Source: Pseudomonas grimontii (lineage in GTDB: Bacteria; Pseudomonadota; Gammaproteobacteria; Pseudomonadales; Pseudomonadaceae). Taken from it: DNA of 64,000 nt. The stretch spans positions 62,001-126,000 of the forward strand of contig NZ_VFES01000010.1 of assembly GCF_007858185.1 (NCBI RefSeq), written 5' to 3'. Within the stretch, counting starts at the first letter, position 1; every line of letters starts with the position of its first letter. A model generated the notes under the pieces. The model had not been told where the DNA came from and searched no databases. It was given only the letters and a program-made list of their open reading frames with translations. Below, piece after piece: positions 1-7,611 of this stretch. Both the position numbers and the translations under genes were made by a program.

Positions 1-1
1 C

Positions 2-442
2 CGTCAGAACCTGCAACACCAGGTACGCACCGACGCACAGATCGCCGACATCAGCCGTGGCGGCTACGTGCTCAAGGACTGCATCGGCGAGCCGGAGCTG
101 ATCCTGATCTCCACCGGTTCCGAAGTGGGCCTGACCGTTCAGGCGTACGACAAGCTGACTGCCCAAGGCCGTAACGTGCGCGTTGTGTCCATGCCGTGCA
201 CCAGCGTGTTCGAAGCCCAGGACGCCGACTACAAGCAATCGGTCCTGCCGTTGCAGGTCAGCGCGCGTATCGCCATCGAAGCGGCTCACGCCGACTACTG
301 GTACAAGTACGTGGGCCTGGAAGGCCGCGTGATCGGCATGACCACCTACGGTGAGTCGGCGCCGGCGCCAGCGTTGTTCGAAGAGTTCGGTTTCACCCTG
401 GAAAACATCCTGGGTCAGGCTGAAGAGCTGCTGGAAGACTAA
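2..442 (+). CDS. tkt: Transketolase, C-terminal part (cut by window start)
   Basis: The reading frame is open from the first bases of the window and ends at 442, giving the last ~146 residues of a transketolase. The visible part is the C-terminal domain: the ILISTGSEVGL stretch, VRVVSMPCTSVFEAQD, RIAIEAAHADYWYKYVGLEG and the closing TYGESAPAPALFEEFGFT segment are all typical of bacterial Tkt. The enzyme moves two-carbon ketol units in the pentose phosphate and Entner-Doudoroff routes using thiamine diphosphate; the cofactor domains lie outside the window. It is followed by epd, pgk and fba on the same strand, the usual Pseudomonas order, with a REP pair in the gap to epd. Confidence 0.96.
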   Translation, partial: RQNLQHQVRTDAQIADISRGGYVLKDCIGEPELILISTGSEVGLTVQAYDKLTAQGRNVRVVSMPCTSVFEAQDADYKQSVLPLQVSARIAIEAAHADYWYKYVGLEGRVIGMTTYGESAPAPALFEEFGFTLENILGQAEELLED

Positions 443-472
443 GGCTGTAGAGTGAGGTGGCTGGACTGGCCT

Positions 473-544
473 CATCGCGAGCAAGCCCGCTCCCACATTT
501 GGATTGCATTTCAAGTGTGGGAGCGGGCTTGCTCGCGATAGCGG
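473..544. repeat. REP inverted pair (GTGGGAGCGGGCTTGCTCGCGA type)
   Basis: Two inverted copies of a GTGGGAGCGGGCTTGCTCGCGATAGCGG-like unit face each other across a short spacer between tkt and epd. Such doublets are the REPIN form of Pseudomonas REP sequences and are probably moved by a RAYT transposase elsewhere in the genome. This copy is of the GCGGGC/GCTCGC subtype, different from most other copies in the window. Confidence 0.9.
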
Positions 545-584
545 TCGACCCGCCACCCTATTACCCAAGGTAATCGAGAACCCC

Positions 585-1640
585 ATGCCCCAACCGCGTC
601 CCTACAAAGTTGCACTCAACGGCTACGGCCGCATTGGTCGTTGCGTCTTGCGTGCTCTGTTCGAGCGAGGGGCGGCAGCCGGGTTTGAAATTGTCGCGAT
701 TAACGATCTGGCCGACATGGCCAGCATCGAATACCTGACACGCTTTGACTCCACCCACGGCCGCTTCCCCGGCGAAGTGCGCGTCGAAGGCGATTGTCTG
801 CATATCAATGGCGACTGCGTGAAAGTGCTGCGCAGTGCCACCCCCGAGGGCATCGACTGGGCCGCGCTCGGCGTCGACCTGGTGTTGGAATGCTCCGGTG
901 CCTATAACACCCGCGCCGATGGCCAGCGTTTCCTCGACGCCGGTGCGCCGCGTGTGCTGTTTTCCCAGCCGATGGCCAGCGAGGCGGATGTCGACGCCAC
1001 CATCGTCTTCGGCATCAACCAGGATTGCCTGACCGGCCATGAGCTGCTGGTGTCCAACGCCTCCTGCACCACCAACTGCAGCGTGCCGCTGTTACGCCTG
1101 CTGGATCAGGCGATCGGCCTGGACTACGTGTCGATCACCACCATCCACTCGGCGATGAACGACCAGCCGGTGATCGATGCCTATCACCATGAAGACCTGC
1201 GTCGCACACGCTCGGCGTTCCAGTCGGTGATTCCGGTGTCCACAGGCCTCGCCCGCGGCATCGAACGCCTGCTGCCGGAACTTGCTGGGCGAATCCAGGC
1301 CAAAGCCGTACGGGTGCCGACGGTGAACGTGTCCTGCCTGGACATCACCATGCAAACCGTCAGCGACACTGATGCGACGGAGGTCAATCGGATCCTGCGC
1401 GACGCCGCTACCAGCGGCCCGCTCAAAGGCTTGCTGGCCTACACCGAGTTGCCCCACGCCAGTTGTGATTTCAACCATGACCCGCATTCGGCAATTGTCG
1501 ATGCCAGCCAGACCCGCGTTTCCGGCCCGAGGCTGGTGAACATCCTGGCCTGGTTCGACAACGAATGGGGGTTTGCCAACCGAATGCTCGACGTTGCGGA
1601 ACATTATCTGCATATCGCCTCTAAACAACCTCAACAGTAA
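585..1640 (+). CDS. epd: D-erythrose-4-phosphate dehydrogenase
   Basis: A GAPDH-family protein of 351 residues. It has the NAD-binding N-terminus KVALNGYGRIGRCVLR and the active-site stretch SNASCTTNCSVPLL with the catalytic cysteine. Position between transketolase and pgk marks it as Epd, which oxidises erythrose-4-phosphate to 4-phosphoerythronate for pyridoxal phosphate synthesis, rather than the glycolytic GAPDH. The ATG at 585 is chosen because an upstream in-frame start (504) would put REP sequence into the protein, and homology begins at MPQPRPYKVALNG. pgk follows 17 bases later, so the two are probably co-transcribed. Confidence 0.93.
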   Translation: MPQPRPYKVALNGYGRIGRCVLRALFERGAAAGFEIVAINDLADMASIEYLTRFDSTHGRFPGEVRVEGDCLHINGDCVKVLRSATPEGIDWAALGVDLVLECSGAYNTRADGQRFLDAGAPRVLFSQPMASEADVDATIVFGINQDCLTGHELLVSNASCTTNCSVPLLRLLDQAIGLDYVSITTIHSAMNDQPVIDAYHHEDLRRTRSAFQSVIPVSTGLARGIERLLPELAGRIQAKAVRVPTVNVSCLDITMQTVSDTDATEVNRILRDAATSGPLKGLLAYTELPHASCDFNHDPHSAIVDASQTRVSGPRLVNILAWFDNEWGFANRMLDVAEHYLHIASKQPQQ

Positions 1641-1657
1641 TTCAGGAACTGCGACCC

Positions 1658-2821
1658 ATGACCGTGTTGAAGATGACCGACCTCGATCTGCAAGGTAAGC
1701 GCGTACTGATTCGCGAAGACCTCAACGTCCCAGTCAAGGACGGTGTTGTCACCAGCGATGCGCGAATCCTGGCCTCGCTGCCGACCATCAAGCTGGCCCT
1801 GGAAAAAGGCGCGGCCGTGATGGTCTGCTCCCACCTGGGTCGCCCGACCGAAGGTGAGTTCTCCGCCGAAAACAGCCTCAAGCCGGTAGCCGCCTACCTG
1901 AGCAAGGCTCTGGGCCGTGACGTGCCGTTGGTGGCTGACTACCTGGGCGGCGTTGACGTTAAGCCTGGCGACATCGTGCTGTTCGAAAACGTGCGCTTCA
2001 ACAAGGGCGAGAAAAAGAACAGCGACGAATTGGCCCAGCAATACGCCGCCCTGTGCGACGTGTTCGTGATGGACGCCTTCGGCACTGCTCACCGCGCCGA
2101 GGGTTCGACCCACGGCGTGGCCAAGTTCGCCAAGGTTGCGGCTGCCGGCCCATTGCTGGCGGCTGAGCTGGATGCACTGGGCAAGGCCCTGGGTGCTCCG
2201 GCCCAACCGATGGCTGCCATCGTTGCCGGCTCAAAGGTGTCCACCAAGTTGGACGTGCTCAACAGCCTGAGCCAGATCTGCAACCAGCTGATCGTCGGCG
2301 GCGGCATTGCCAACACCTTCCTGGCTGCAGCAGGCCACCCGGTGGGCAAGTCCCTGTACGAGCCGGACCTGCTCGACACCGCCCGCGCCATTGCCGCCAA
2401 GGTCAGCGTGCCGCTGCCGGTGGACGTGGTGGTGGCCAAGGAGTTCGCTGAAACCGCCGAGGCTACCGTCAAGCTCATCGCCGACGTGGCCGCCGACGAC
2501 ATGATCCTCGACATCGGCCCGCAAACCGCGGCCAACTTCGCAGAGTTGCTGAAAGCCTCCCGGACCATCCTGTGGAATGGTCCGGTCGGCGTGTTCGAGT
2601 TCGACCAGTTCGGTAACGGCACCAAAGTGTTGGCCAAGGCCATCGCGGACAGCTCGGCATTCTCCATCGCCGGTGGTGGCGACACCCTGGCGGCCATCGA
2701 TAAATATGGCGTTGCTGACCAGATCTCCTACATTTCCACCGGTGGTGGCGCATTCCTCGAATTCGTCGAAGGCAAAGTCCTGCCGGCCGTTGAAGTGCTG
2801 GAAACCCGAGCCAAAGGCTAA
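1658..2821 (+). CDS. pgk: Phosphoglycerate kinase
   Basis: A 387-residue protein, the normal length for bacterial Pgk. It shows the N-terminal substrate-binding segment RVLIREDLNVPV, the HLGRPTEG loop, the hinge/nucleotide region (VAGSKVSTKLDVL) and the C-terminal AGGGDTLAAI phosphate-binding loop. It interconverts 1,3-bisphosphoglycerate + ADP and 3-phosphoglycerate + ATP in the cytoplasm. It sits between epd and two small lipoprotein genes, ahead of fba. Confidence 0.97.
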   Translation: MTVLKMTDLDLQGKRVLIREDLNVPVKDGVVTSDARILASLPTIKLALEKGAAVMVCSHLGRPTEGEFSAENSLKPVAAYLSKALGRDVPLVADYLGGVDVKPGDIVLFENVRFNKGEKKNSDELAQQYAALCDVFVMDAFGTAHRAEGSTHGVAKFAKVAAAGPLLAAELDALGKALGAPAQPMAAIVAGSKVSTKLDVLNSLSQICNQLIVGGGIANTFLAAAGHPVGKSLYEPDLLDTARAIAAKVSVPLPVDVVVAKEFAETAEATVKLIADVAADDMILDIGPQTAANFAELLKASRTILWNGPVGVFEFDQFGNGTKVLAKAIADSSAFSIAGGGDTLAAIDKYGVADQISYISTGGGAFLEFVEGKVLPAVEVLETRAKG

Positions 2822-2850
2822 GGCTCGTGATCCGGAAAAGGAGCATTCCC

Positions 2851-3078
2851 ATGATCAAGTCGTTGGCAATGGTGATCGCAGCGGGCCTGTTGGCCGGCTG
2901 CGGCAGCACGCCAAGCGCAGCGCCGGAGGCCGGGAAACCTGCCCCGGAGCGGAAAAAAAGCTGCTACCAGGCTGACTGGCAAGCCGAGACCATGCCGGTG
3001 ATCAACAAGCGCATCGGCAACGACCGGCTGGAGAAATACGACTCTGCGCCCAACGGTCAGGAACAGGGTTGCCCTTGA
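2851..3078 (+). CDS. Small conserved lipoprotein, function unknown
   Basis: A 75-residue protein starting MIKSLAMVIAAGLLAGCG, a lipoprotein signal peptide with lipobox LLAGC (Cys17). The mature part is short and charged and carries two more cysteines (KKSCYQADW and the C-terminal QGCP), which could form a disulphide. A Shine-Dalgarno AAAAGGAG lies just before the ATG at 2851; a GTG further upstream in frame is less likely. It begins 29 bases after pgk and is probably in the same transcript. No function can be assigned from sequence. Confidence 0.8.
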   Translation: MIKSLAMVIAAGLLAGCGSTPSAAPEAGKPAPERKKSCYQADWQAETMPVINKRIGNDRLEKYDSAPNGQEQGCP

Positions 3079-3138
3079 CGGGTCTGATCAACTAACCGAC
3101 GGCATCGGCGGCCTTTGGCCCCGCTGCGAGGATTGGCA

Positions 3139-3471
3139 ATGAAAGGCGTTTTCGCCCTGGCAGCCCTGGGCCTATTGGCCGGTTGCAGCAGCATGAACAT
3201 GTTCAACAAGGCAGAACCGGAAGGTAAGTGGACCACCTGGACCTGCGACAGCAAGGCCGAGGTCAACTGGCGGTTCGCCAACCAGGCCCGCAGTGAGGTG
3301 GATGTACGCCTCGGCGGTTCCGACCAGGTTTATCGCCTCAAACAGGATGTGGCGGCTTCGGGCGTGCTGTACAGCAACGACCAGTTGGCGTTTCACACAA
3401 AAGGTGAGGAAGGCCTGGTTTACTGGGTTGCCACCGACGATTTGATTGGGCGCGGCTGTAAGGCTCAGTAA
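3139..3471 (+). CDS. MliC-family (lysozyme-inhibitor-like) lipoprotein
   Basis: A 110-residue lipoprotein with signal MKGVFALAALGLLAGC (lipobox LLAGC). Residues ~35-108 resemble the MliC/PliC domain: an early WTCDSKAEVNWRF strand, a VYRLKQDVAASGVLYSN segment, and a closing FHTKGEEGLVYWVATDD...GRGC with the paired cysteine. MliC proteins bind and inhibit c-type lysozyme at the cell surface. The ATG at 3139 is preferred over an upstream in-frame start because the signal peptide begins there. It follows the other small lipoprotein on the same strand. Confidence 0.7.
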   Translation: MKGVFALAALGLLAGCSSMNMFNKAEPEGKWTTWTCDSKAEVNWRFANQARSEVDVRLGGSDQVYRLKQDVAASGVLYSNDQLAFHTKGEEGLVYWVATDDLIGRGCKAQ

Positions 3472-3504
3472 ATAGAACGCGGTCTCAGCATCGATAAGAC
3501 CAAA

Positions 3505-3611
3505 ATGTGGGAGGGGCGGTGCGACGATTCGACTTGCCCCCGATAGCGGTGGATCAGCCAACAGAGTCATCACTGACAGGCTGTCATCGGGGGCAAGCCC
3601 CCCTCCCACAT
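3505..3611. repeat. REP inverted pair, left arm with a 16-nt insertion
   Basis: The right arm is a standard unit (ATCGGGGGCAAGCCCCCCTCCCACAT). The left arm (3505-3543) has the usual stem broken by an extra CGGTGCGACGATTCGA between GGGG and CTTGCCCCC. The same insertion recurs in the repeat at 10651-10690, so this is a recurrent variant and not a random change. It lies between the MliC-like gene and fba. Confidence 0.85.
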
Positions 3612-3729
3612 CAGCAATAACGATTCAGCACGGCAGGCATGCAAAGCCTGACCTGCAATAACTTGAATAGCAGCCGCCGCTACGGCAGGCTTGCACGATT
3701 AACGACCCTCGACCGGGAGAGACAACACA

Positions 3730-4794
3730 ATGGCACTTATCAGCATGCGTCAAATGCTGGACCACGCAGCCGAGTTCGGCTACGGCGTCCCAGCCTTTAA
3801 CGTCAACAACCTTGAGCAGATGCGCGCCATCATGGAAGCCGCTGACAAGACCGACTCCCCAGTGATCGTCCAGGCTTCGGCCGGTGCCCGCAAATACGCC
3901 GGTGCTCCTTTCCTGCGTCACCTGATCCTTGCCGCGATCGAAGAATTCCCACACATCCCGGTGTGCATGCACCAGGACCACGGCACCAGCCCTGACGTGT
4001 GCCAGCGCTCCATCCAACTGGGCTTCAGCTCGGTGATGATGGACGGTTCCCTCGGTGAAGACGGCAAGACCCCGACCGACTACGAGTACAACGTACGCGT
4101 AACCCAACAAACCGTGGCCATGGCCCACGCCTGCGGCGTCTCGGTTGAAGGCGAACTGGGTTGCCTGGGTTCCCTGGAAACCGGCATGGCCGGTGAAGAA
4201 GACGGCATCGGCGCCGAAGGCGTGCTGGATCACAGCCAGATGCTGACCGACCCGGAAGAAGCCGCCGACTTCGTGAAGAAGACCCAAGTCGACGCCCTGG
4301 CGATCGCCATCGGCACCAGCCACGGCGCCTACAAGTTCACCAAGCCACCGACCGGCGACGTACTGGCCATCGACCGCATCAAGGAAATCCACAAGCGCAT
4401 CCCTAACACCCACCTGGTGATGCACGGTTCTTCCTCGGTACCGCAAGAGTGGCTGGCGATCATCAACCAGTACGGTGGCGACATCAAAGAAACCTACGGC
4501 GTACCGGTTGAAGAAATCGTCGAAGGCATCAAGTACGGCGTGCGCAAGGTCAACATCGACACCGACCTGCGCCTGGCGTCCACCGGTGCGATGCGTCGCC
4601 TGATGGCCACCAACCCGAGCGAATTCGACCCACGTAAATTCTTCGGCGCCACCGTGACCGCGATGCGTGATGTGTGTATCGCACGTTATGAAGCGTTTGG
4701 TACTGCTGGTAATGCTTCGAAGATCAAGCCTGTTTCGTTGGAAGCGATGTACCAGCGTTATTTGAAAGGTGAGTTGAACGCTAAGGTGAATTAA
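3730..4794 (+). CDS. fba: Fructose-bisphosphate aldolase, class II
   Basis: A 354-residue class II (zinc) aldolase. It has the metal-binding CMHQDHGTSPD segment, the GYSSVMMDGS-type loop (here GFSSVMMDGSLGEDGKT), the second signature GELGCLGSLETGMAGEEDG, and the later HLVMHGSSSVP histidine. It cleaves fructose-1,6-bisphosphate to glyceraldehyde-3-phosphate and dihydroxyacetone phosphate. A GGGAGAG ribosome-binding site precedes the ATG. It ends the glycolysis gene group and is followed directly by a strong intrinsic terminator. Confidence 0.97.
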   Translation: MALISMRQMLDHAAEFGYGVPAFNVNNLEQMRAIMEAADKTDSPVIVQASAGARKYAGAPFLRHLILAAIEEFPHIPVCMHQDHGTSPDVCQRSIQLGFSSVMMDGSLGEDGKTPTDYEYNVRVTQQTVAMAHACGVSVEGELGCLGSLETGMAGEEDGIGAEGVLDHSQMLTDPEEAADFVKKTQVDALAIAIGTSHGAYKFTKPPTGDVLAIDRIKEIHKRIPNTHLVMHGSSSVPQEWLAIINQYGGDIKETYGVPVEEIVEGIKYGVRKVNIDTDLRLASTGAMRRLMATNPSEFDPRKFFGATVTAMRDVCIARYEAFGTAGNASKIKPVSLEAMYQRYLKGELNAKVN

Positions 4795-4810
4795 GCCTGA
4801 ATGTTAAAAT

Positions 4811-4849
4811 GCCTCGAAAAAAACCGCAGAAATGCGGTTTTTTTGAGGC
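4811..4849 (+). terminator. Intrinsic terminator after fba
   Basis: GCCTCGAAAAAAACCGCA pairs with TGCGGTTTTTTTGAGGC across a GAAA loop, giving a long stem with an internal T-run. It begins 16 bases after the fba stop codon. Its near symmetry could let it also act on the minus strand. Confidence 0.85.
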
Positions 4850-4925
4850 TGTATTTTAGATTATAAATTTAAATAAGTTAATTAGGGGCGAAGCGCTTAG
4901 CGGGTTTTCTTCAACTCACACTTCA

Positions 4926-5348
4926 CTAACATTGCCGAACAGCGATGAAGCTGTCGTTTATCCAGTTGTTATCATTGCCTGCATAACGGCGCTGGACATT
5001 TAATTGCCGGTGGTCAACAGTGCTGGTGGTAAATGTCCATGACTCCGTTGTGGCATTCGGTATAGTCGCATTTAGATGGCCAGTAGTGTTGACAGTATCA
5101 ATTCTTTGACCTCCAGTAAATGGTGCTGATGATCCGCAAATAGAAATAGTTCCCGATATTGGTCCGTAGATATCATCAGCATTGGTAATGTTGATTACTA
5201 TGTTGCGCCCTGTGTGTTCGACATATGTATCCGATGATACTAGCCATGATTTTATCCTTTCAAATAGATAATGGGTGGCCACGAGGGTCAGGTTGATTTG
5301 TTCGCGATAATCTGTTTTTTCGTGTTTCGATAGTAAGGTTAGATTCAC
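4926..5348 (-). CDS. Hypothetical protein in an AT-rich patch
   Basis: An open frame of 140 codons that starts only with GTG and has no clear ribosome-binding site. It is rich in Asn, Thr and Ser (NIVINITNADDIYG, DTVNTTGHLNATIPNATT) and has no signal peptide or membrane segment that I can recognise. Base composition is clearly AT-richer than the neighbouring fba gene, which suggests recent acquisition. It may be a complete small gene, or the 3' end of a longer gene that lost its start. I do not recognise the family. Confidence 0.45.
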   Translation of the reverse strand: MNLTLLSKHEKTDYREQINLTLVATHYLFERIKSWLVSSDTYVEHTGRNIVINITNADDIYGPISGTISICGSSAPFTGGQRIDTVNTTGHLNATIPNATTESWTFTTSTVDHRQLNVQRRYAGNDNNWINDSFIAVRQC

Positions 5349-5544
5349 GAAGGCTTTTAGTAACCTGTAAGAATTAACAGGTTTTTATAATGATTTGCTA
5401 TAGCCGATAGCGCGGATGCTGAGATTTCTTGTTAAAGGCAGCCAGGCTTTGAGATCCGGTAAGGAGAAGCTCTGCATAGAGCCGTTGCGGGACCGTACTG
5501 GACGAAATTAAACTACGGGTAACTATTTCTAATTTGTATTTATA

Positions 5545-5562
5545 ACTGTCAACGTTGACAGT
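5545..5562. promoter_or_regulatory. Perfect 18-bp palindrome upstream of 5623
   Basis: ACTGTCAACGTTGACAGT is an exact palindrome placed 60 bases before the ATG at 5623. Its position and symmetry fit an operator for a dimeric repressor or activator. No adjacent regulator gene is present to name the binding protein. Confidence 0.5.
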
Positions 5563-5622
5563 GTCGCACGTTGGTCATTTTCTGCATGATTGGATGACTC
5601 ATTCAAGAGAGGTATAGCCGCC

Positions 5623-6075
5623 ATGTCACATTCATATCTTATAAAAGCACTTCAATATTTAGCCGCGATTGGAACGCTACTGCTGATGGGAAGTGCATAC
5701 GCGGCACCGCTATTTTGCCCAGAAGTGTCAACGATCAAAGCCGAGAGCATTCAGTTTTCAGGTGAAGGGGGCTGGAAGGGCGAGCAGTTCATTGATAATG
5801 GTTCGATGATCCAGGAATATAAATTTTTGGGAGCTGCGATCAAGCAGGGAACAGACAGTGAAACCAAGGCGGCTTATAACTACGTGAGCTGTAATTACGG
5901 CGGTAAAGGCAAGGACGAGTATTTAAGATTGTCCCAGCGGTTTACCTTGCCTCCTATGGCTATAGGTTCCAACTGGAATGAAAATAAAGAATGCACAACG
6001 AGTAAGGTCACGGACTGTGCTTTTGAGCTGAAGAACTCAAAGGGACCTGCCCCGGTCACATTACCTGCCCAGTAG
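5623..6075 (+). CDS. Secreted hypothetical protein
   Basis: A 150-residue protein with an N-terminal signal peptide: a basic start, a hydrophobic stretch LAAIGTLLLMGSAYA and a predicted cut after AYA-A. The mature part has cysteines in LFCPEVS, VSCNYGG, KECTTS and TDCAFEL, which fits two disulphides in the periplasm. The pattern of an early CP, a WKGE segment, a central CxY and a C-terminal CxF loosely resembles DUF3757-type proteins, but I cannot confirm this. The ATG at 5623 follows an AAGAGAGG ribosome-binding site. The gene is AT-richer than its surroundings and has a perfect palindrome upstream. Confidence 0.7.
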   Translation: MSHSYLIKALQYLAAIGTLLLMGSAYAAPLFCPEVSTIKAESIQFSGEGGWKGEQFIDNGSMIQEYKFLGAAIKQGTDSETKAAYNYVSCNYGGKGKDEYLRLSQRFTLPPMAIGSNWNENKECTTSKVTDCAFELKNSKGPAPVTLPAQ

Positions 6076-6190
6076 ACAGGTAACATCTTCGAATGAAAAG
6101 TGCGGCCGCTCTTGGTGGGCGGCTACGCATTTACACGTCAGTAAAGGTGGTAAGGGGGCCGAATTTATTTAGATGTAGGCGTATATCAAG

Positions 6191-6217
6191 ACGCCCGCAA
6201 TGATTGCGGGCGTTTTC
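6191..6217 (+). terminator. Intrinsic terminator
   Basis: ACGCCCGCAA pairs perfectly with TTGCGGGCGT over a TGA loop and is followed by TTTT. It lies about 115 bases past the stop codon of the secreted hypothetical gene and probably ends its transcript. Confidence 0.8.
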
Positions 6218-6513
6218 GACTCACGTTTTATCCGGGGGTGGATGTGTTGAACCCCCAGTGTTCAATCACCCCAAACACATCGCTCACGTCCTGCACCAGA
6301 ATGCGTGCGGTATTGGAGGATACGAGGAACCCGGCAGACCCGAAGGTCTTCCACACACAACCACCATAAAGTAAACGCCGGGCGCAGATGCTTTCGTCAT
6401 TGTATTCATGATGCTTGGGTACACACGTATCGTTAGGGCTGCGAAACCCTATCGCTGTTCAATGCCAGCGACGGGGCGAACTGTAAGCGTCGATCTGGCT
6501 GTAGGGTGCAGGG

Positions 6514-6549
6514 CCCTGTGGGAGCCGGGCTTGCCCGGCTCCCACAGGG
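6514..6549. repeat. Perfect REP-like hairpin
   Basis: Seventeen-base arms (CCCTGTGGGAGCCGGGC and its complement) flank a two-base TT loop. The core GTGGGAGCCGGGCTTGCCCGGC resembles a single REP unit. It lies ~90 bases beyond the stop codon of the alginate lyase gene on the minus strand and could serve as its transcript end. Confidence 0.75.
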
Positions 6550-6637
6550 GTTGGCGGCGTTTAATTGATTGTGTGAATCAGCGAAAAACCCGTTGATTCA
6601 AAGGAAGAGGCCTACTGGAAGCGAGTCCGGTCAGTGT

Positions 6638-7303
6638 TCACTCGTGATCAATATCCAACTTCGCAAACGTCACCTTCGCGCCTTCCTTGCTGTCCCCGCT
6701 GTTGTCCTGCACATACGCGCCCGCCTTGAAGTACAGCGGCTTGGCGGCCCACGCTGCGCCGATGCGCTCGTTCCACTCACTGTCAGCGGCATACACGCTG
6801 AGCAGCCCGGCTTTGTTGAGGTTGATCACGTAGGTAAAGCTTTTCTCCAGCGGCACATTGGAGGCGACGATGATCACGCGGCTTTCATCTTCATCCGGAC
6901 GCATGCGCACCTTGGCAACGATGTTGCCGGTCTGGGTCTTTTCCTTGAACTGGTATTCGAGCTTGATCAGCGGCTTCTGGCTGTCGTAGGCGTGGATCTG
7001 GCCGATGACGATCTTGCCGCTGGAGGGCACCTGGTTGACCGCCAGGGTGGCGCGCAGGAAGTTGTCGGCTTCGGGGTAGGTCCAGTTGCGCAAGCGGCCG
7101 TCGGCGTAGGTTTCGCGCAGCTCGCTGCGTGGGTATACGGCGTTCTCGGTGCGGGTGCCGGTCACGGGTGTCCAGAATTGTACGTTGCTGCCTTCGGCCT
7201 GGAAGTATTGGTCATTGAAACCGCTCATCAGTTTCGGGGTGTCGATGGTGGCGGGCGGGGAGCCGACCGGAATGCTCAGGTTCCAGGTGGAGAGGTCGAT
7301 CAT
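6638..7303 (-). CDS. Polysaccharide lyase family 7 (alginate lyase)
   Basis: A 221-residue protein made up almost wholly of a PL7 jelly-roll domain. The three PL7 signatures are present in order: YPRSELRE (substrate-binding Arg and Glu), VIGQIHAYD (the catalytic-cleft Gln-Ile-His) and YFKAGAYVQD (the catalytic Tyr strand). PL7 enzymes cleave alginate by beta-elimination. The protein begins MIDLSTWNLSIPVGSP with no signal peptide, as in short Pseudomonas PL7 proteins of the PA1167 kind, so it may act inside the cell or be released in another way. It diverges from the downstream REC-PAS-GGDEF-EAL gene. Confidence 0.9.
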   Translation of the reverse strand: MIDLSTWNLSIPVGSPPATIDTPKLMSGFNDQYFQAEGSNVQFWTPVTGTRTENAVYPRSELRETYADGRLRNWTYPEADNFLRATLAVNQVPSSGKIVIGQIHAYDSQKPLIKLEYQFKEKTQTGNIVAKVRMRPDEDESRVIIVASNVPLEKSFTYVINLNKAGLLSVYAADSEWNERIGAAWAAKPLYFKAGAYVQDNSGDSKEGAKVTFAKLDIDHE

Positions 7304-7611
7304 GGCGTTGGCCTTTTACAGGGGTTGAAGGCTTTGGCCCGGGGGCCTGACAGGTTCTTTATAGGCGGTGGTCGGCCAGTTGTTAAACGTTTGCTGGCAA
7401 TTTATTGGCGTCAAGGGAATGCCAAAAAGCCATGTTTCCCATGAACCGTGGGCTGTAGAGGTTGACCGTTAGTCGGCTGACTGAACTTTGGCGCAATGAT
7501 GGCATCCACGTCACTTCTGATTTTCAGGATCCGGGGCTAGAGTGAGGCCTCAATGTTTGTCCGGGTTTTCTCTCAGAAGTGACCGGAGTAGACCTAAGGA
7601 AGAGACCTAGC
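7304..7611. other. Divergent promoter region, no feature identified
   Basis: This 308-base gap lies between the starts of the alginate lyase gene (minus) and the GGDEF-EAL gene (plus), so it must hold both promoters. I see no clear palindrome, hairpin or further coding frame in it. An AAGGA ribosome-binding site at its right end serves the ATG at 7612. Confidence 0.4.

Larger units (their letters stand above)
6076..6637. other. Intergenic region with a terminator and hairpin, no convincing gene
   Basis: This 560-base gap holds an intrinsic terminator (6191-6217) and a perfect hairpin (6514-6549). The minus strand is open for about 76 codons between 6458 and 6228 but has no ATG and no ribosome-binding site. 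Its end reads like protein (SAGFLVSSNTARILVQDVSD), so it could be the remains of a gene. I list no CDS here. Confidence 0.5.

Noticed and set aside
561..1040. Long minus-strand open frames opposite epd, pgk, sdaA, etf and other genes
   Set aside because: High-GC codon use leaves long antisense frames open; they have no homology and overlap well-supported genes.
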